DNA from: CAZVJA01 sp964626885
Lineage (GTDB): Bacteria; Planctomycetota; Planctomycetia; Planctomycetales; Planctomycetaceae
Direction: 5' to 3'
Assembly: GCA_964626885.1 (NCBI GenBank)
Contig: CAZVJA010000017.1
Coordinates: forward strand, 1-45,496
Length of the DNA stretch: 45,496 bases
Positions within the stretch are counted from its first letter, which is position 1, and every line of letters begins with the position of its first letter. The translations under genes and the position numbers were made by a program. Shown in pieces: positions 24,480 to 32,971 of this stretch. The notes under the pieces are model-generated. The model had not been told where the DNA came from and made no database searches. It saw only the letters and a list, made by a program, of their open reading frames with translations.

Positions 24480-25304
24480 ATGTACGAGAAATTCTGGGGG
24501 TTGGAACGGAGGCCGTTCGACAGCGTCACGCTCCCCGACTTTTATTTCGCGAGCGAGACGCACCAGTCCGCGCGATTGAAATTGCGGTACGCCATCGAGA
24601 ACCGGTTGGGAGCGGGCTACCTGGTCGGCGGCATTGGTTCGGGGAAGACTTGTCTCATTGGCCAGCTGGCCCATGAGTTACCCGATTCCTACCGCCCGGT
24701 CATCCACCTGATGTTTCCCCAACTCACTCCGGCGGAACTTTTGGATTATCTGGCGGTGGAACTGGGGGCCGAGGATCAAGCCAGCGGCGCGGAACGGAGC
24801 CTGGAGCGGTCGCTGCGGCTGTTCGAGCAACGTTTGCGGCATCACACCGAGCAGAAGCGCCGGCCGACAATCTTCATCGACGACGCGCATCTCATCGGCG
24901 ATCCCCGCGTCTTTCAGACGCTGCAACAACTGCTCAACTTCCAGCAGCAAAGCCGGTACGACTATTCGCTGATCCTTGTCGGCGAGCGAAGCCTGGCCGG
25001 AAAACTGGCGCGGATGGCACAGCTTGACGAGCGGATCGGAGTGCGCGCGGTGCTCGATGCCATGTCTGCTGACGAAACGGCGGGCTACGTGCTCCACCGG
25101 CTTAAGTTGGCCGGCTCGACGCGTGCGATCTTCGACGAGGACGCGCTGCACGCCATTGCCGAGCTGTCGGGAGGATTGCCGCGCCGCATCAACCGGTTGT
25201 GCGATCTCGCGCTGGTCGTCGGCTACGCCGAAGGGCTGAAGTCGATTTCCGCCGCGGAGATCGAAGGAGTGGCGGAAGAACTGCCTCAGCCCGCGGCCGC
25301 CTGA
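24480..25304 (+). CDS. ExeA/GspA-type AAA ATPase
   Basis: The 274-residue protein opens with YEKFWGLERRPFDSVTLPDFYFASETHQSA in pattern, typical of the ExeA/GspA family, which also includes transposition helper ATPases. The Walker A motif GGIGSGKT is at residues 50-57 and Walker B IFIDDAH at 131-137, with a sensor arginine region in GLPRRINRLCDLALVVGYAEG near 240. No C-terminal peptidoglycan-binding domain follows, so the protein is shorter than ExeA. Characterised relatives assist assembly of envelope complexes by using ATP. The upstream single-TM protein may be its partner. No transposase is nearby, which argues against the transposition-type role. Confidence 0.9.
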   Translation: MYEKFWGLERRPFDSVTLPDFYFASETHQSARLKLRYAIENRLGAGYLVGGIGSGKTCLIGQLAHELPDSYRPVIHLMFPQLTPAELLDYLAVELGAEDQASGAERSLERSLRLFEQRLRHHTEQKRRPTIFIDDAHLIGDPRVFQTLQQLLNFQQQSRYDYSLILVGERSLAGKLARMAQLDERIGVRAVLDAMSADETAGYVLHRLKLAGSTRAIFDEDALHAIAELSGGLPRRINRLCDLALVVGYAEGLKSISAAEIEGVAEELPQPAAA

Positions 25305-25340
25305 CGCCGGTTTGGTTCTCCCCCGTTCACGGCCGGTATT

Positions 25341-25357
25341 CAATGCCTTCGGCATTG
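25341..25357 (+). terminator. Hairpin after the AAA ATPase gene
   Basis: CAATGCC (25341-25347) pairs perfectly with GGCATTG (25351-25357) around a TTC loop, 37 bases after the ATPase stop codon. It lacks a downstream T-run. It probably ends or attenuates transcription before the MFS gene, but read-through cannot be excluded. Confidence 0.4.
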
Positions 25358-25496
25358 CGCAATCCGCTGCTGCTTGTTCGTTCTGCGCGATTTGGCTGTG
25401 GGACGGCGATTTTCGCTTGCCTGCGATTGGCCAACCGGCCATGATCGACGGACTGTTTGTTTCAACGTCGTCGATGAACTTCAAGGGAATCGCTCC

Positions 25497-26762
25497 ATGC
25501 ATGCGTTGGTCGGCCCCCGTCTGGCAGTCATGATGTTTCTGCAGTTCTTCGTGTGGGGAGCCTGGTACGTGACTGCCTATCTATTTCTTGGGAAAATCGG
25601 GTTCGGCGGTCCGGAGATCGGTTGGACCTATTCCGTCGGCCCGATTGCCGGCATCATTTCGCCATTCTTTGTCGGCATGATAGCTGACCGTTTCTTCGCG
25701 TCCGAGAAGGTACTCGGCATCCTGCATTTGCTTGGCGCCGGAGCAATGTATGCCGCAACCACCCTGATGTCCGGCTCTTCACCTTCTCCCAGCTTGATAA
25801 ACGGCGTGTTATTCGCGTATATGCTCTGCTATTTCCCCACGTTATCGCTGACGAATTCCATCGCACTTCACAATCTCACGAATTCCGAAAAGCAGTTCCC
25901 TCTGATTCGTGTCTTCGGGACGATCGGCTGGATCATTCCGGGGATCATCATCAGCGCGATGACCTGGGACGATACAATTCGCCCGTTTCAACTCTCGGCC
26001 AGCTGTTCGGCGCTGTTGGGACTGTACTGCTTTACTCTTCCGCATACTCCCCCTCCATCAGCCGGCAAGCAGGTTTCCGCCCGAGAAATCCTGGGGCTCG
26101 ACGCGCTGGTCTTGTTGAAACGGCCCTCGTTTCTCACTTTTATTGTCTGTTCATTCCTGATCTGCATTCCGCTGGCGTTTTATTATCAGTTGGCGACGAA
26201 GTTCATCACTCAGGCGGGAATTGCCCGACCGGCGTTCAAAATGTCGTTCGGACAAATGTCGGAAATCTTCTTCATGGTGGTCATGCCATTATTCTTCGCC
26301 CGCCTCGGCGTGAAGAAGATGTTGTTGGTTGGCATGCTCGCGTGGGTCGTTCGTTACGGGTTATTTGCATTTGGCGCGGATGCGAAAGTGGAATGGATGT
26401 TGCTGGCGGGAATCATTCTGCACGGTATCTGCTACGACTTTTTCTTCGTGACCGGACAGATCTATACCGACAAGGTCGCACCGAAGAGCATTCGAGGACA
26501 AGCGCAGGGAATGCTCGTGTTGTTCACACTGGGATTGGGCATGCTGATCGGTGCTCAAATCGCGGGTCGCGTCGAAGTCATGCACACAACTGGAGCTGAC
26601 GAGACGGCCGTTATCGCCTGGCGACAGCTCTGGTCGCTGCCGGCCATCGCCGCCGGGATCGTTCTGCTGCTCTTCGCCGTCCTGTTTCGAGACGACGCAC
26701 GCAACGGCGAGATTACCGAAGGAGATGTCGCCCGTGGTGCTGCCGCAGAAGAACTTCCCTGA
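25497..26762 (+). CDS. MFS transporter, nucleoside permease (NupG-like) family
   Basis: I start the protein at ATG 25497, with AAGGGA at about 25483-25488 in front; the longer open frame upstream is polar and not credible. The 421 residues contain about twelve hydrophobic segments with a central charged loop (near residues 185-200), as in NupG/XapB nucleoside:H+ symporters (418 residues). Recognisable are RLAVMMFLQFFVWGAWYVT at the start, EIGWTYSVGPIAGIISPFFVGMIADRFF near 40-67, and GICYDFFFVTGQIYTDKVAP near 300. Planctomycetes have several of these. The substrate may be nucleosides or sugars. It is in the same direction as the ATPase gene but has its own leader of about 190 bases. Confidence 0.88.
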   Translation: MHALVGPRLAVMMFLQFFVWGAWYVTAYLFLGKIGFGGPEIGWTYSVGPIAGIISPFFVGMIADRFFASEKVLGILHLLGAGAMYAATTLMSGSSPSPSLINGVLFAYMLCYFPTLSLTNSIALHNLTNSEKQFPLIRVFGTIGWIIPGIIISAMTWDDTIRPFQLSASCSALLGLYCFTLPHTPPPSAGKQVSAREILGLDALVLLKRPSFLTFIVCSFLICIPLAFYYQLATKFITQAGIARPAFKMSFGQMSEIFFMVVMPLFFARLGVKKMLLVGMLAWVVRYGLFAFGADAKVEWMLLAGIILHGICYDFFFVTGQIYTDKVAPKSIRGQAQGMLVLFTLGLGMLIGAQIAGRVEVMHTTGADETAVIAWRQLWSLPAIAAGIVLLLFAVLFRDDARNGEITEGDVARGAAAEELP

Positions 26763-26810
26763 AGTGACCGGCGCTGAAAATCACAAGCACCACGAGATCG
26801 TACACGGCAA

Positions 26811-28667
26811 TCACGGATTCAATTCCGGCAGCAGGCCGTCCTTGACGCGGATGCGCTGCACCGGGTTCTTCAAATCGAACGAGTTCTCTGCCGGTTCCGT
26901 GCCGACCGGATACCGGTCCTCCGAATCGCCGGGCATGACCGACCACGGATAGCAGCGATCCGGGCCGAACGGGCAGAGCGGTCCGGCCGAACCATAACGC
27001 TCCTCGAAGAAGACGATGCCGTGTGTGTCGAGGATCGTGCCGGTCTTTCGTTCGAGATCCGCAAGGGCGACGTTGTAGCTGACGAGCGCCTGGGCCTCCG
27101 AACTCACCGCATTGCCCCAATCGTTGAGTGCCTGGAGGGAGTTCAGAAAGATGGATCGGCCCGTGCGGTTATTTGCGAGTTGAACGTCGAGGTTCAGGCC
27201 GGCCGCTTCGCGGGTTTCTTTGTACGCCAAATACTGTTCATAGGCGTTATCGAGATTGCGCAGCGTGCCCGCCAGATCGTGAACGGCAAAATGCATCCCC
27301 TGGTTGAGGTTCGCCCGGTCGCGCGCCAAAAGCATCTCTTGTTGTCGCAGTGCGGCTCGTCCTTGGCGCAATCCCAACGGCACCGAGAAATTGATCCCCA
27401 GAGTCCAATCGGTGTACTGGTTGCTGTTGGAAGTGATCTCCCCCCCAATCGGCATTTGCCCTTCCAGTCCGTTCCAACGATAGAGCGCGACGGCATCCAG
27501 CCGGGGCCTGGAGTCGTTCTTGGCGAGGATGATTCGTTGCTCGTCGGCTTCGAGTATTAGCTTGAGCTCGATGATGTCTGGCCGGCGTTCTTCTGCGAGA
27601 TTGACGATCTGATCCCAGTCGTGCGTCAGCCGCTCGTTTGACGGAGGGGATGACGGGACGAGTACCCGCGAATCGTTTGGAGGCAAGCCGAGGATGTTCC
27701 GCAGAGCGGCCTCGCGGTTGAGGACGTTGGCTTCGGCCGCGATGACGTTCGCTCGAAACTGATTGAACGTCACGCGTGTCTGGGCGACATCCGCCAGACT
27801 CGCCTGTCCCACTTCTTTCCGCGCCCGGTTACGTTCGTAGGTCTCCTCGGCCAACTGCAGCTGAATTCGCCGGGCCCAAAGGTCGGTGCGCGCAAAGACG
27901 AGATTCCAATAGGCTTCGATGACGCCGCGGACCGATTCCTGCACGCCGTCCTTGAACTGGAAGAATGATCGCTCGGTATTAAGCCGTGCGATCACGATCG
28001 GCGCCATATTGACGTAAAACCCGCCCCCCTGAAGCAAAGGCTGAGTGTAGCTCAATTCGACCGCGCTGCGATTCAGCGGGTTGAGCGGAAACGCGGAGTT
28101 GCCTTTGAAGCGCGTGGGGTTTTCGGAGTAATTGAGCCCCCATTGTCCGCCGACGATGTTGGTCTTCGCCAGACCGAGGTCGCTGCGATAATCATCGCTG
28201 CGATCGCCAATAATCAATGAGCGTCCTGGATTCAACGGATCGTTGATGGCGCTCGGAGATTCTCGCCGATTCCAACTGTTCTTTTGTTGCAGCGTCGGAT
28301 CGAAGCGAGCCTGCTCCTGGTCGATGTCGGCATTGGTGATCGCGGCATCATAGATGGTTTGTCCGCTTGCTTGTGCGCTGACGCCGGTCAGAATTCGGAT
28401 GACTTCGCCATTCTCGAGCGCAATCCGCAAAGCTTCGTCGAGCGAGACCATCCAGCTCTCGACTTCGGGTGCGGGTGGACGGGCGACAGTGCGCGGCGAG
28501 ACCGACTCGGGAATTCGCGCTCGAGGGAGGGCTGCGGGATCGCGATAGATGACGCTCCGCGATTCCGGCAGAATCACGGGATAAAGCGGCCCATCCGCAC
28601 GCGCCACGGTAATGGTTATTGCCGTGACAATGATCGCCAGGAGTAGTTTTCGTAGGAGGCCGTCCAT
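26811..28667 (-). CDS. TolC-like outer membrane efflux protein
   Basis: The 618-residue protein has a signal peptide (about 1-24, ending ARA) followed by a Pro-rich spacer. The long alpha-helical OEP domain starts near residue 75 (SLDEALRIALENG) and continues to near 560; blocks such as EAYWNLVFARTDLWARRIQLQLAEETYERNRAR and SYNVALADLERKTGTILDTHGI are typical of the family. It is longer than most TolC proteins because of the N-terminal spacer and a C-terminal extension. The protein would form the outer membrane channel of the pump with the membrane fusion protein and MacB proteins encoded just upstream. The gene lies 74 bases after the ATPase gene and is in the same direction, so a four-gene operon is likely. 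Confidence 0.93.
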   Translation of the reverse strand: MDGLLRKLLLAIIVTAITITVARADGPLYPVILPESRSVIYRDPAALPRARIPESVSPRTVARPPAPEVESWMVSLDEALRIALENGEVIRILTGVSAQASGQTIYDAAITNADIDQEQARFDPTLQQKNSWNRRESPSAINDPLNPGRSLIIGDRSDDYRSDLGLAKTNIVGGQWGLNYSENPTRFKGNSAFPLNPLNRSAVELSYTQPLLQGGGFYVNMAPIVIARLNTERSFFQFKDGVQESVRGVIEAYWNLVFARTDLWARRIQLQLAEETYERNRARKEVGQASLADVAQTRVTFNQFRANVIAAEANVLNREAALRNILGLPPNDSRVLVPSSPPSNERLTHDWDQIVNLAEERRPDIIELKLILEADEQRIILAKNDSRPRLDAVALYRWNGLEGQMPIGGEITSNSNQYTDWTLGINFSVPLGLRQGRAALRQQEMLLARDRANLNQGMHFAVHDLAGTLRNLDNAYEQYLAYKETREAAGLNLDVQLANNRTGRSIFLNSLQALNDWGNAVSSEAQALVSYNVALADLERKTGTILDTHGIVFFEERYGSAGPLCPFGPDRCYPWSVMPGDSEDRYPVGTEPAENSFDLKNPVQRIRVKDGLLPELNP

Positions 28668-28741
28668 GGTCGTCCGAGAGTATTGTCGTCGAAGTTCATT
28701 GCCGCGGTCCGTCGCGGCTGGTTAAATTGACTGAGAATTGT

Positions 28742-29479
28742 TCAATGCGATCCGAGTCGCGTACGCGATTGCAGCGAGTCAACCGCTTCCTGAAAATTGA
28801 GAGTGTCACGGACAATCTCCCCGTCGACGAGGACCAGGGCGCGCTTCGCCTGCGCCGCCACTTCCTGGTCGTGCGTGACGAGGATCACCGTCAGGCGTTG
28901 CTCGGTGTTCAATTGCCGGAAGAGCTGCATGATCTCTTCGCTGGTGCGTGTGTCGAGATTGCCGGTCGGCTCGTCGCACATCAAAATCGAAGGGTGGTTA
29001 ACCAGCGCCCGGGCAATGGCCACGCGCTGCTGCTGCCCGCCGGAAAGTTGATTCGGCTTGTGGTCCATCCGTTCGCCCAAGCCAACTTTCTGCAGCATCT
29101 CGGCGGCGCGTTCGCGACGTTCGCGGCGCGGAAATTCGCGGTTGTACATCAGCGGGAGTTCCACGTTCTCGAGCGCCGAGGTTCGGGAAAGAAGATTGAA
29201 ATTCTGGAATACAAAACCGATTTTTCGATTTCGCAGGCCGGCCCGTTCGTCGGCTCCCATCGTGGCAACCTCCACGTCGCCAAGCTTGTAACTGCCGCTG
29301 GTGGGACGATCGAGACAACCGAGAGTGTTCATTAACGTCGATTTACCGGAACCGGACGGGCCGATGAGCGCCACGAACTCTCCCTCGTCGATGTCGAGCG
29401 TGGCGTTCTTCAACGCGGGCACCTTCACCTCGCCGAGGTCGTATGTTTTTTCGATGTTCCGCAGTTCAATGAGTGCCAT
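28742..29479 (-). CDS. ABC transporter ATP-binding protein (MacB/LolD-type)
   Basis: The 245-residue protein starts at ATG 29479 in MALIELRNIEKTYDLGEVKV; in-frame starts further upstream exist but give an atypical extension. Walker A is GPSGSGKST near residue 40, the Q-loop FVFQNFNLL near 90, the signature LSGGQQQRVAIAR near 145, Walker B MCDEPTGNLD near 165 and the switch His in VTHD near 205. It powers the FtsX-type permease encoded 183 bases upstream on the same transcript. The DNA between those two genes shows nothing unusual. The split of ATPase and permease into two genes is common in this transporter class, in contrast to fused E. coli MacB. Confidence 0.94.
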   Translation of the reverse strand: MALIELRNIEKTYDLGEVKVPALKNATLDIDEGEFVALIGPSGSGKSTLMNTLGCLDRPTSGSYKLGDVEVATMGADERAGLRNRKIGFVFQNFNLLSRTSALENVELPLMYNREFPRRERRERAAEMLQKVGLGERMDHKPNQLSGGQQQRVAIARALVNHPSILMCDEPTGNLDTRTSEEIMQLFRQLNTEQRLTVILVTHDQEVAAQAKRALVLVDGEIVRDTLNFQEAVDSLQSRTRLGSH

Positions 29480-29662
29480 ATTCGTTGACGATCGGCAAAT
29501 TCTGCCGGGTTTTTGCCATTCCCCAGTCATTGCTGCCGATGATGCCCCCACAGACCGGGGCCGCATCCTCTTCACTATCGACAGATGCCGGGAAACAGAA
29601 ACATTCAGGATACGTGAAAAGCTCTCTCCACTTTCTCTAACAGGAAGGGAATTCGGTCTCCG

Positions 29663-30904
29663 TCATTCGTACCGTAGGGCGTCGATAGGGTCGAGTTTGC
29701 TTGCTCGGCGGGCTGGGTAAAATCCGAAGAAAATTCCGACAGCCGCCGCAAAGACCAGCGCCACTATCCCCGCCGGAATCGACACGATGAACGGCCAATC
29801 GGCTCCTGGGGAGATTGCATTGATGGTCGTGGTTACTCCGGCGGACGCCGCGATGCCGAGCACAATGCCGATGACCCCTCCCACGCTCGATAGGACCATC
29901 GACTCGAACAGAAACTGCCGCAAGATGTCGCGTGGACGGGCTCCGACCGCCATGCGGACGCCGATTTCCCGCGTTCGTTCCGTTACCGAAACCAGCATGA
30001 TGTTCATGATGCCGACCCCTCCCACGATCAGAGAAATCGCCGCGATCGACGAGAGCATCAGCGTGAGGGTGGTGGTGATGATGTTCAGCACATTAGCGAC
30101 TTCGGTCATATTGCGAACCTGAAAATCGGGAAGTTCGCCCGGCGAGATGCGATGCCGCTCCATGAGGAGCGAGCGGACCTCGAACTCGGCATCGCGCATG
30201 ACCTGCTCGGTCTTGGCGGAAACGAGAATCGCGCTGACGTTGGAAAAGGTCGATCCCTGCAACCGCTTTTGAACGGTCGTGTAAGGCATCAGCAGCACGT
30301 CATCCTGATCTTCGCCGAACATGCTGGCCCCTTTTTTCTCCAACACACCGATGACGCGAAACGGAATATTCTTCACGCGGATCTGTTGACCGATCGGATC
30401 GCTGCCGGGAAAGAGATGAGATACGATCGTCTGCCCGAGCACACAGACCTTTGAGGCCGAGGCGATGTCCCGGTCGGAGAAGAACTCTCCGGCAGCGAGC
30501 GGCCAATTGCGCACGATCAGGTGGTCATGCCCCACGCCGTTCATCGTGGCCGGGCTCCAGTTGACATTTCCGCCGATCACTTGCCCGTTGGCCCCCACGG
30601 TTTCCGAAACGGCCCGCACGGCCGGACACTCCGAGGCGATGGCGGCGGCATCCTCCGGCGTGAGTGACGGAAGCTGGCCCGACCGAACACCCCCGCTTTG
30701 GCCGCTCCCCGGAAAGACGATCAGGACGTTCGACCCGAGGCTTTGGAACTGTGATGTGACCAGCGCCGACGCACTCTCTCCGATGGAGACCATGGTGGTA
30801 ACGGCCGCGATGCCGATAACCACTCCCAGGACCGTCAGGCCGGCTCGCAGCTTGTTTTTTCGGAGCGCGCGAACGGCAATCCGCAAAATGTCGAGGAGAT
30901 TCAT
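29663..30904 (-). CDS. FtsX-type permease (MacB-like)
   Basis: The 413-residue protein has an N-terminal helix (about 20-44), a large periplasmic domain (about 50-270) and three further helices (about 272-300, 325-350 and 370-395), the four-helix layout of MacB. The ending PARRASKLDPIDALRYE is typical. It would move substrate from the periplasm or inner membrane into the TolC-type channel using the energy of the ATPase. The stop codon of the membrane fusion protein gene overlaps its ATG by four bases. Substrate could be a macrolide, lipoprotein, lipid or peptide, and cannot be told from sequence. Confidence 0.94.
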   Translation of the reverse strand: MNLLDILRIAVRALRKNKLRAGLTVLGVVIGIAAVTTMVSIGESASALVTSQFQSLGSNVLIVFPGSGQSGGVRSGQLPSLTPEDAAAIASECPAVRAVSETVGANGQVIGGNVNWSPATMNGVGHDHLIVRNWPLAAGEFFSDRDIASASKVCVLGQTIVSHLFPGSDPIGQQIRVKNIPFRVIGVLEKKGASMFGEDQDDVLLMPYTTVQKRLQGSTFSNVSAILVSAKTEQVMRDAEFEVRSLLMERHRISPGELPDFQVRNMTEVANVLNIITTTLTLMLSSIAAISLIVGGVGIMNIMLVSVTERTREIGVRMAVGARPRDILRQFLFESMVLSSVGGVIGIVLGIAASAGVTTTINAISPGADWPFIVSIPAGIVALVFAAAVGIFFGFYPARRASKLDPIDALRYE

Positions 30905-32169
30905 CGTGCTGAGACGGTTCCCGGGGTCGATGTATCCAATCCGATCGCGAGAGACTGACCGTCGCGCAAGTCCCCCTCCAGCAGTTCCGCAAACTGGTTG
31001 TCATAGATTCCCACGACAATCGGCACGGCACGGAGCCATTCGTTCTGATGTACCCAGACGATCCGCTTCTGGCGGTTGCGGGCGAGATCGGTCTTTTCGT
31101 TCGCGGAAAGTTGAATCGTCGTGTCGGGGTCGTTAAAAGCCGTGCCTTCGAGGTACTTCCGGTCGTCGGGATGCACGTGGGCCAACTGGGGATAAAACCG
31201 CAGCGCGGAGGCCGGCACGCGGAGCACGTCCTCTTTGGCTTCGATCTGAAAAGTGATGGTAGCCGTCATACCGGGAAGCAGCTTGAGATCCGGGTTCGTA
31301 GCTTCAATCACGACCGGGTAGGTCACCACATTTTGTGTGGTCGTCGAGTTCTTGCGAATCTGGAAGATCCTCCCCTCGAACAACTCATCAGGATACGCAT
31401 CGACGGTGAAGCGAACGGTTTTGCTCGTCTCCTGTGCTTTGCGGATCAGCCCGATGTCGGCTTCATCCACCGACGCGAAGACGTGCATGTGCTTGTCCAT
31501 GTCGGGGGCAATGATAAACATTTCCGGCGTCTGGAACTGCGAGGCCACCGTCTGCCCCGGGTCCACTTTCCGTTCGATGACAATCCCGTCCACCGGCGAG
31601 AGGATTTCCGTGTACTCACGATACTGCTTTGAGTTCTTCAGGTTTGCTCCCGCCTGGGCGATGGCGGCTTTCGCGAGATTCAACTGCGCCTCTTGAGCGA
31701 CAACCGTGAAGTGGTACTGATCCATTTCGACGTCGGAAATGTAATCCTGGTTCACCTCCTTCAGTTTTTTCGCGCGGGCTTCGTTGCGGCGGGATTGAAG
31801 CAGCAGGGCCTCGATCCGGGCTGCTTCCGCTTTCTGCGTTTCGAGTGCGGCCGTATCCCTGTCGACATTTGCCTGCATCAGCCGCGGATCAATCTTCGCC
31901 AGCAGTTGCCCCTTTTTCACCTCGCTGTTGAAATCGACGAGAATTTCGGCGATCGGCCCGGAGGCGAATGACCCAACCGAGACCGAACGCACCGCTTTGA
32001 CGGTCCCCGTCGAATTCACGACCGACTCGACCGATCCGCGCGACACCTCCGCCGTCCGGAACCGCGGAGCATTGCGCAAACGAAGGTAATTCCGAACGGG
32101 ATTGATTGCCGCCGCACCGACCGCGACCAGCACCACGGGAATCACCAACCACTTCAATAGCCGTTTCAT
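30901..32169 (-). CDS. Membrane fusion protein (MacA/HlyD family)
   Basis: The 422-residue protein starts at ATG 32169, with GGAAAGAG in front. A membrane anchor lies at about residues 4-23 (LLKWLVIPVVLVAVGAAA). The lipoyl/biotinyl-like half-motif SVGSFASGPIAEILVDFNSEVKKGQLLAKID (about 65-95), a helical hairpin (about 100-185) and the matching second half VDGIVIERKVDPGQTV (about 200) follow, then a beta-barrel domain. This is the MacA architecture that bridges MacB and TolC. It is first in the four-gene run on the minus strand. The open frame continues upstream to 32262 but would add a non-conserved tail. Confidence 0.94.
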   Translation of the reverse strand: MKRLLKWLVIPVVLVAVGAAAINPVRNYLRLRNAPRFRTAEVSRGSVESVVNSTGTVKAVRSVSVGSFASGPIAEILVDFNSEVKKGQLLAKIDPRLMQANVDRDTAALETQKAEAARIEALLLQSRRNEARAKKLKEVNQDYISDVEMDQYHFTVVAQEAQLNLAKAAIAQAGANLKNSKQYREYTEILSPVDGIVIERKVDPGQTVASQFQTPEMFIIAPDMDKHMHVFASVDEADIGLIRKAQETSKTVRFTVDAYPDELFEGRIFQIRKNSTTTQNVVTYPVVIEATNPDLKLLPGMTATITFQIEAKEDVLRVPASALRFYPQLAHVHPDDRKYLEGTAFNDPDTTIQLSANEKTDLARNRQKRIVWVHQNEWLRAVPIVVGIYDNQFAELLEGDLRDGQSLAIGLDTSTPGTVSAR

Positions 32170-32491
32170 GTGAACTCTTTCCACCCTCCAGCCGGCACCC
32201 AAACCCGCTACCATACGCCGCACCAGGAGATACGGCATGGAAGCCAGCCGGGTTTCAAACATCTCAAGCTAGTTTCATTGTATCAGCCCGGGCAACCGCG
32301 GTCGCCAGCTTGGTTTATTGTGTTGGTTGCTTACGGAAAGTGGGGACGATCTACTTGAAAAGCGGTTTCCCGTAACGCGCGGATAAAGGGAACTTTTGCT
32401 AGAATTTTCGCCAGTGGGGGCGGCGGACACTCCAAAGTCAGAAGACTCCTGACTTGGCCGCAACCGCGTCGTCCGGACCGGGAGAGCCTGC

Positions 32492-32863
32492 TTGTCGAAG
32501 CGTCGCATTTTGGGGTTTGAAACGCAGCAACAGCCCCTGCTGGGTCGTGCGGCATTTTTCAGGCGGCTGGTTGCAAGCTTCGTCACCGCAACCATGCTGA
32601 TCGGCCTGTCGTTGTTTGCCGGAATGGCGGGCTATCACTATTTCGAGGGAATGCCGTGGATTGACGCCTTCGCGAATGCGTCCATGATCCTCTCGGGAAT
32701 GGGACCGTTAGCCCCTCTGCATACCTCGGCCGGAAAAGTTTTCGCCGGGCTCTACGCGCTCTATAGCGGATTGGCGTTAGTGATCGCCTTCGGAGTCTTC
32801 CTCGGACCGATCGTGCACCGCGTACTGCATAAGTTTCACCTCGACGGCGAGGATTCGGGCTGA
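32492..32863 (+). CDS. Two-TM protein with K+-channel-like pore layout
   Basis: The start is a TTG at 32492 with GGGAGAG at 32480-32486 in front. The 123-residue product has two hydrophobic helices (about 28-50 and 84-108) with a loop between that reads FEGMPWIDAFANASMILSGMG and then PLAP, followed by SAGKVFAGLYAL. This reproduces the pattern of the Ion_trans_2 family: pore helix, filter, then a TM2 that begins with a GK/KxF motif. The selectivity filter TVGYGD is not there; SGMGPL stands in its place. The protein may therefore be a channel with different selectivity or a non-conducting relative. It is divergent from the Mac cassette (323 bases apart). Confidence 0.75.
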   Translation: MSKRRILGFETQQQPLLGRAAFFRRLVASFVTATMLIGLSLFAGMAGYHYFEGMPWIDAFANASMILSGMGPLAPLHTSAGKVFAGLYALYSGLALVIAFGVFLGPIVHRVLHKFHLDGEDSG

Positions 32864-32902
32864 TTTTGTTCGCAAGTTGTTCCTTTGTCGTTGCGGTGAC
32901 GT

Positions 32903-32920
32903 GATCGTCAACAAACGATC
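32903..32920 (+). terminator. Small hairpin after the channel-like gene
   Basis: GATCGT (32903-32908) pairs with ACGATC (32915-32920) around a CAACAA loop, 40 bases after the stop codon of the 32492 gene. There is no T-run, and the stem is short, so this is a weak terminator candidate. Confidence 0.25.
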
Positions 32921-32971
32921 GTGCTTGTTCGACAAACTACGAGCTGACCAACCATGAACGAGGTCCCACTG

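Noticed and set aside
24130..25304. Interpretation of the ExeA-type ATPase as a transposition helper (IstB/TniB-like)
   Set aside because: No transposase, terminal inverted repeats or target duplication are seen around it, and the N-terminal pattern is that of ExeA/GspA.
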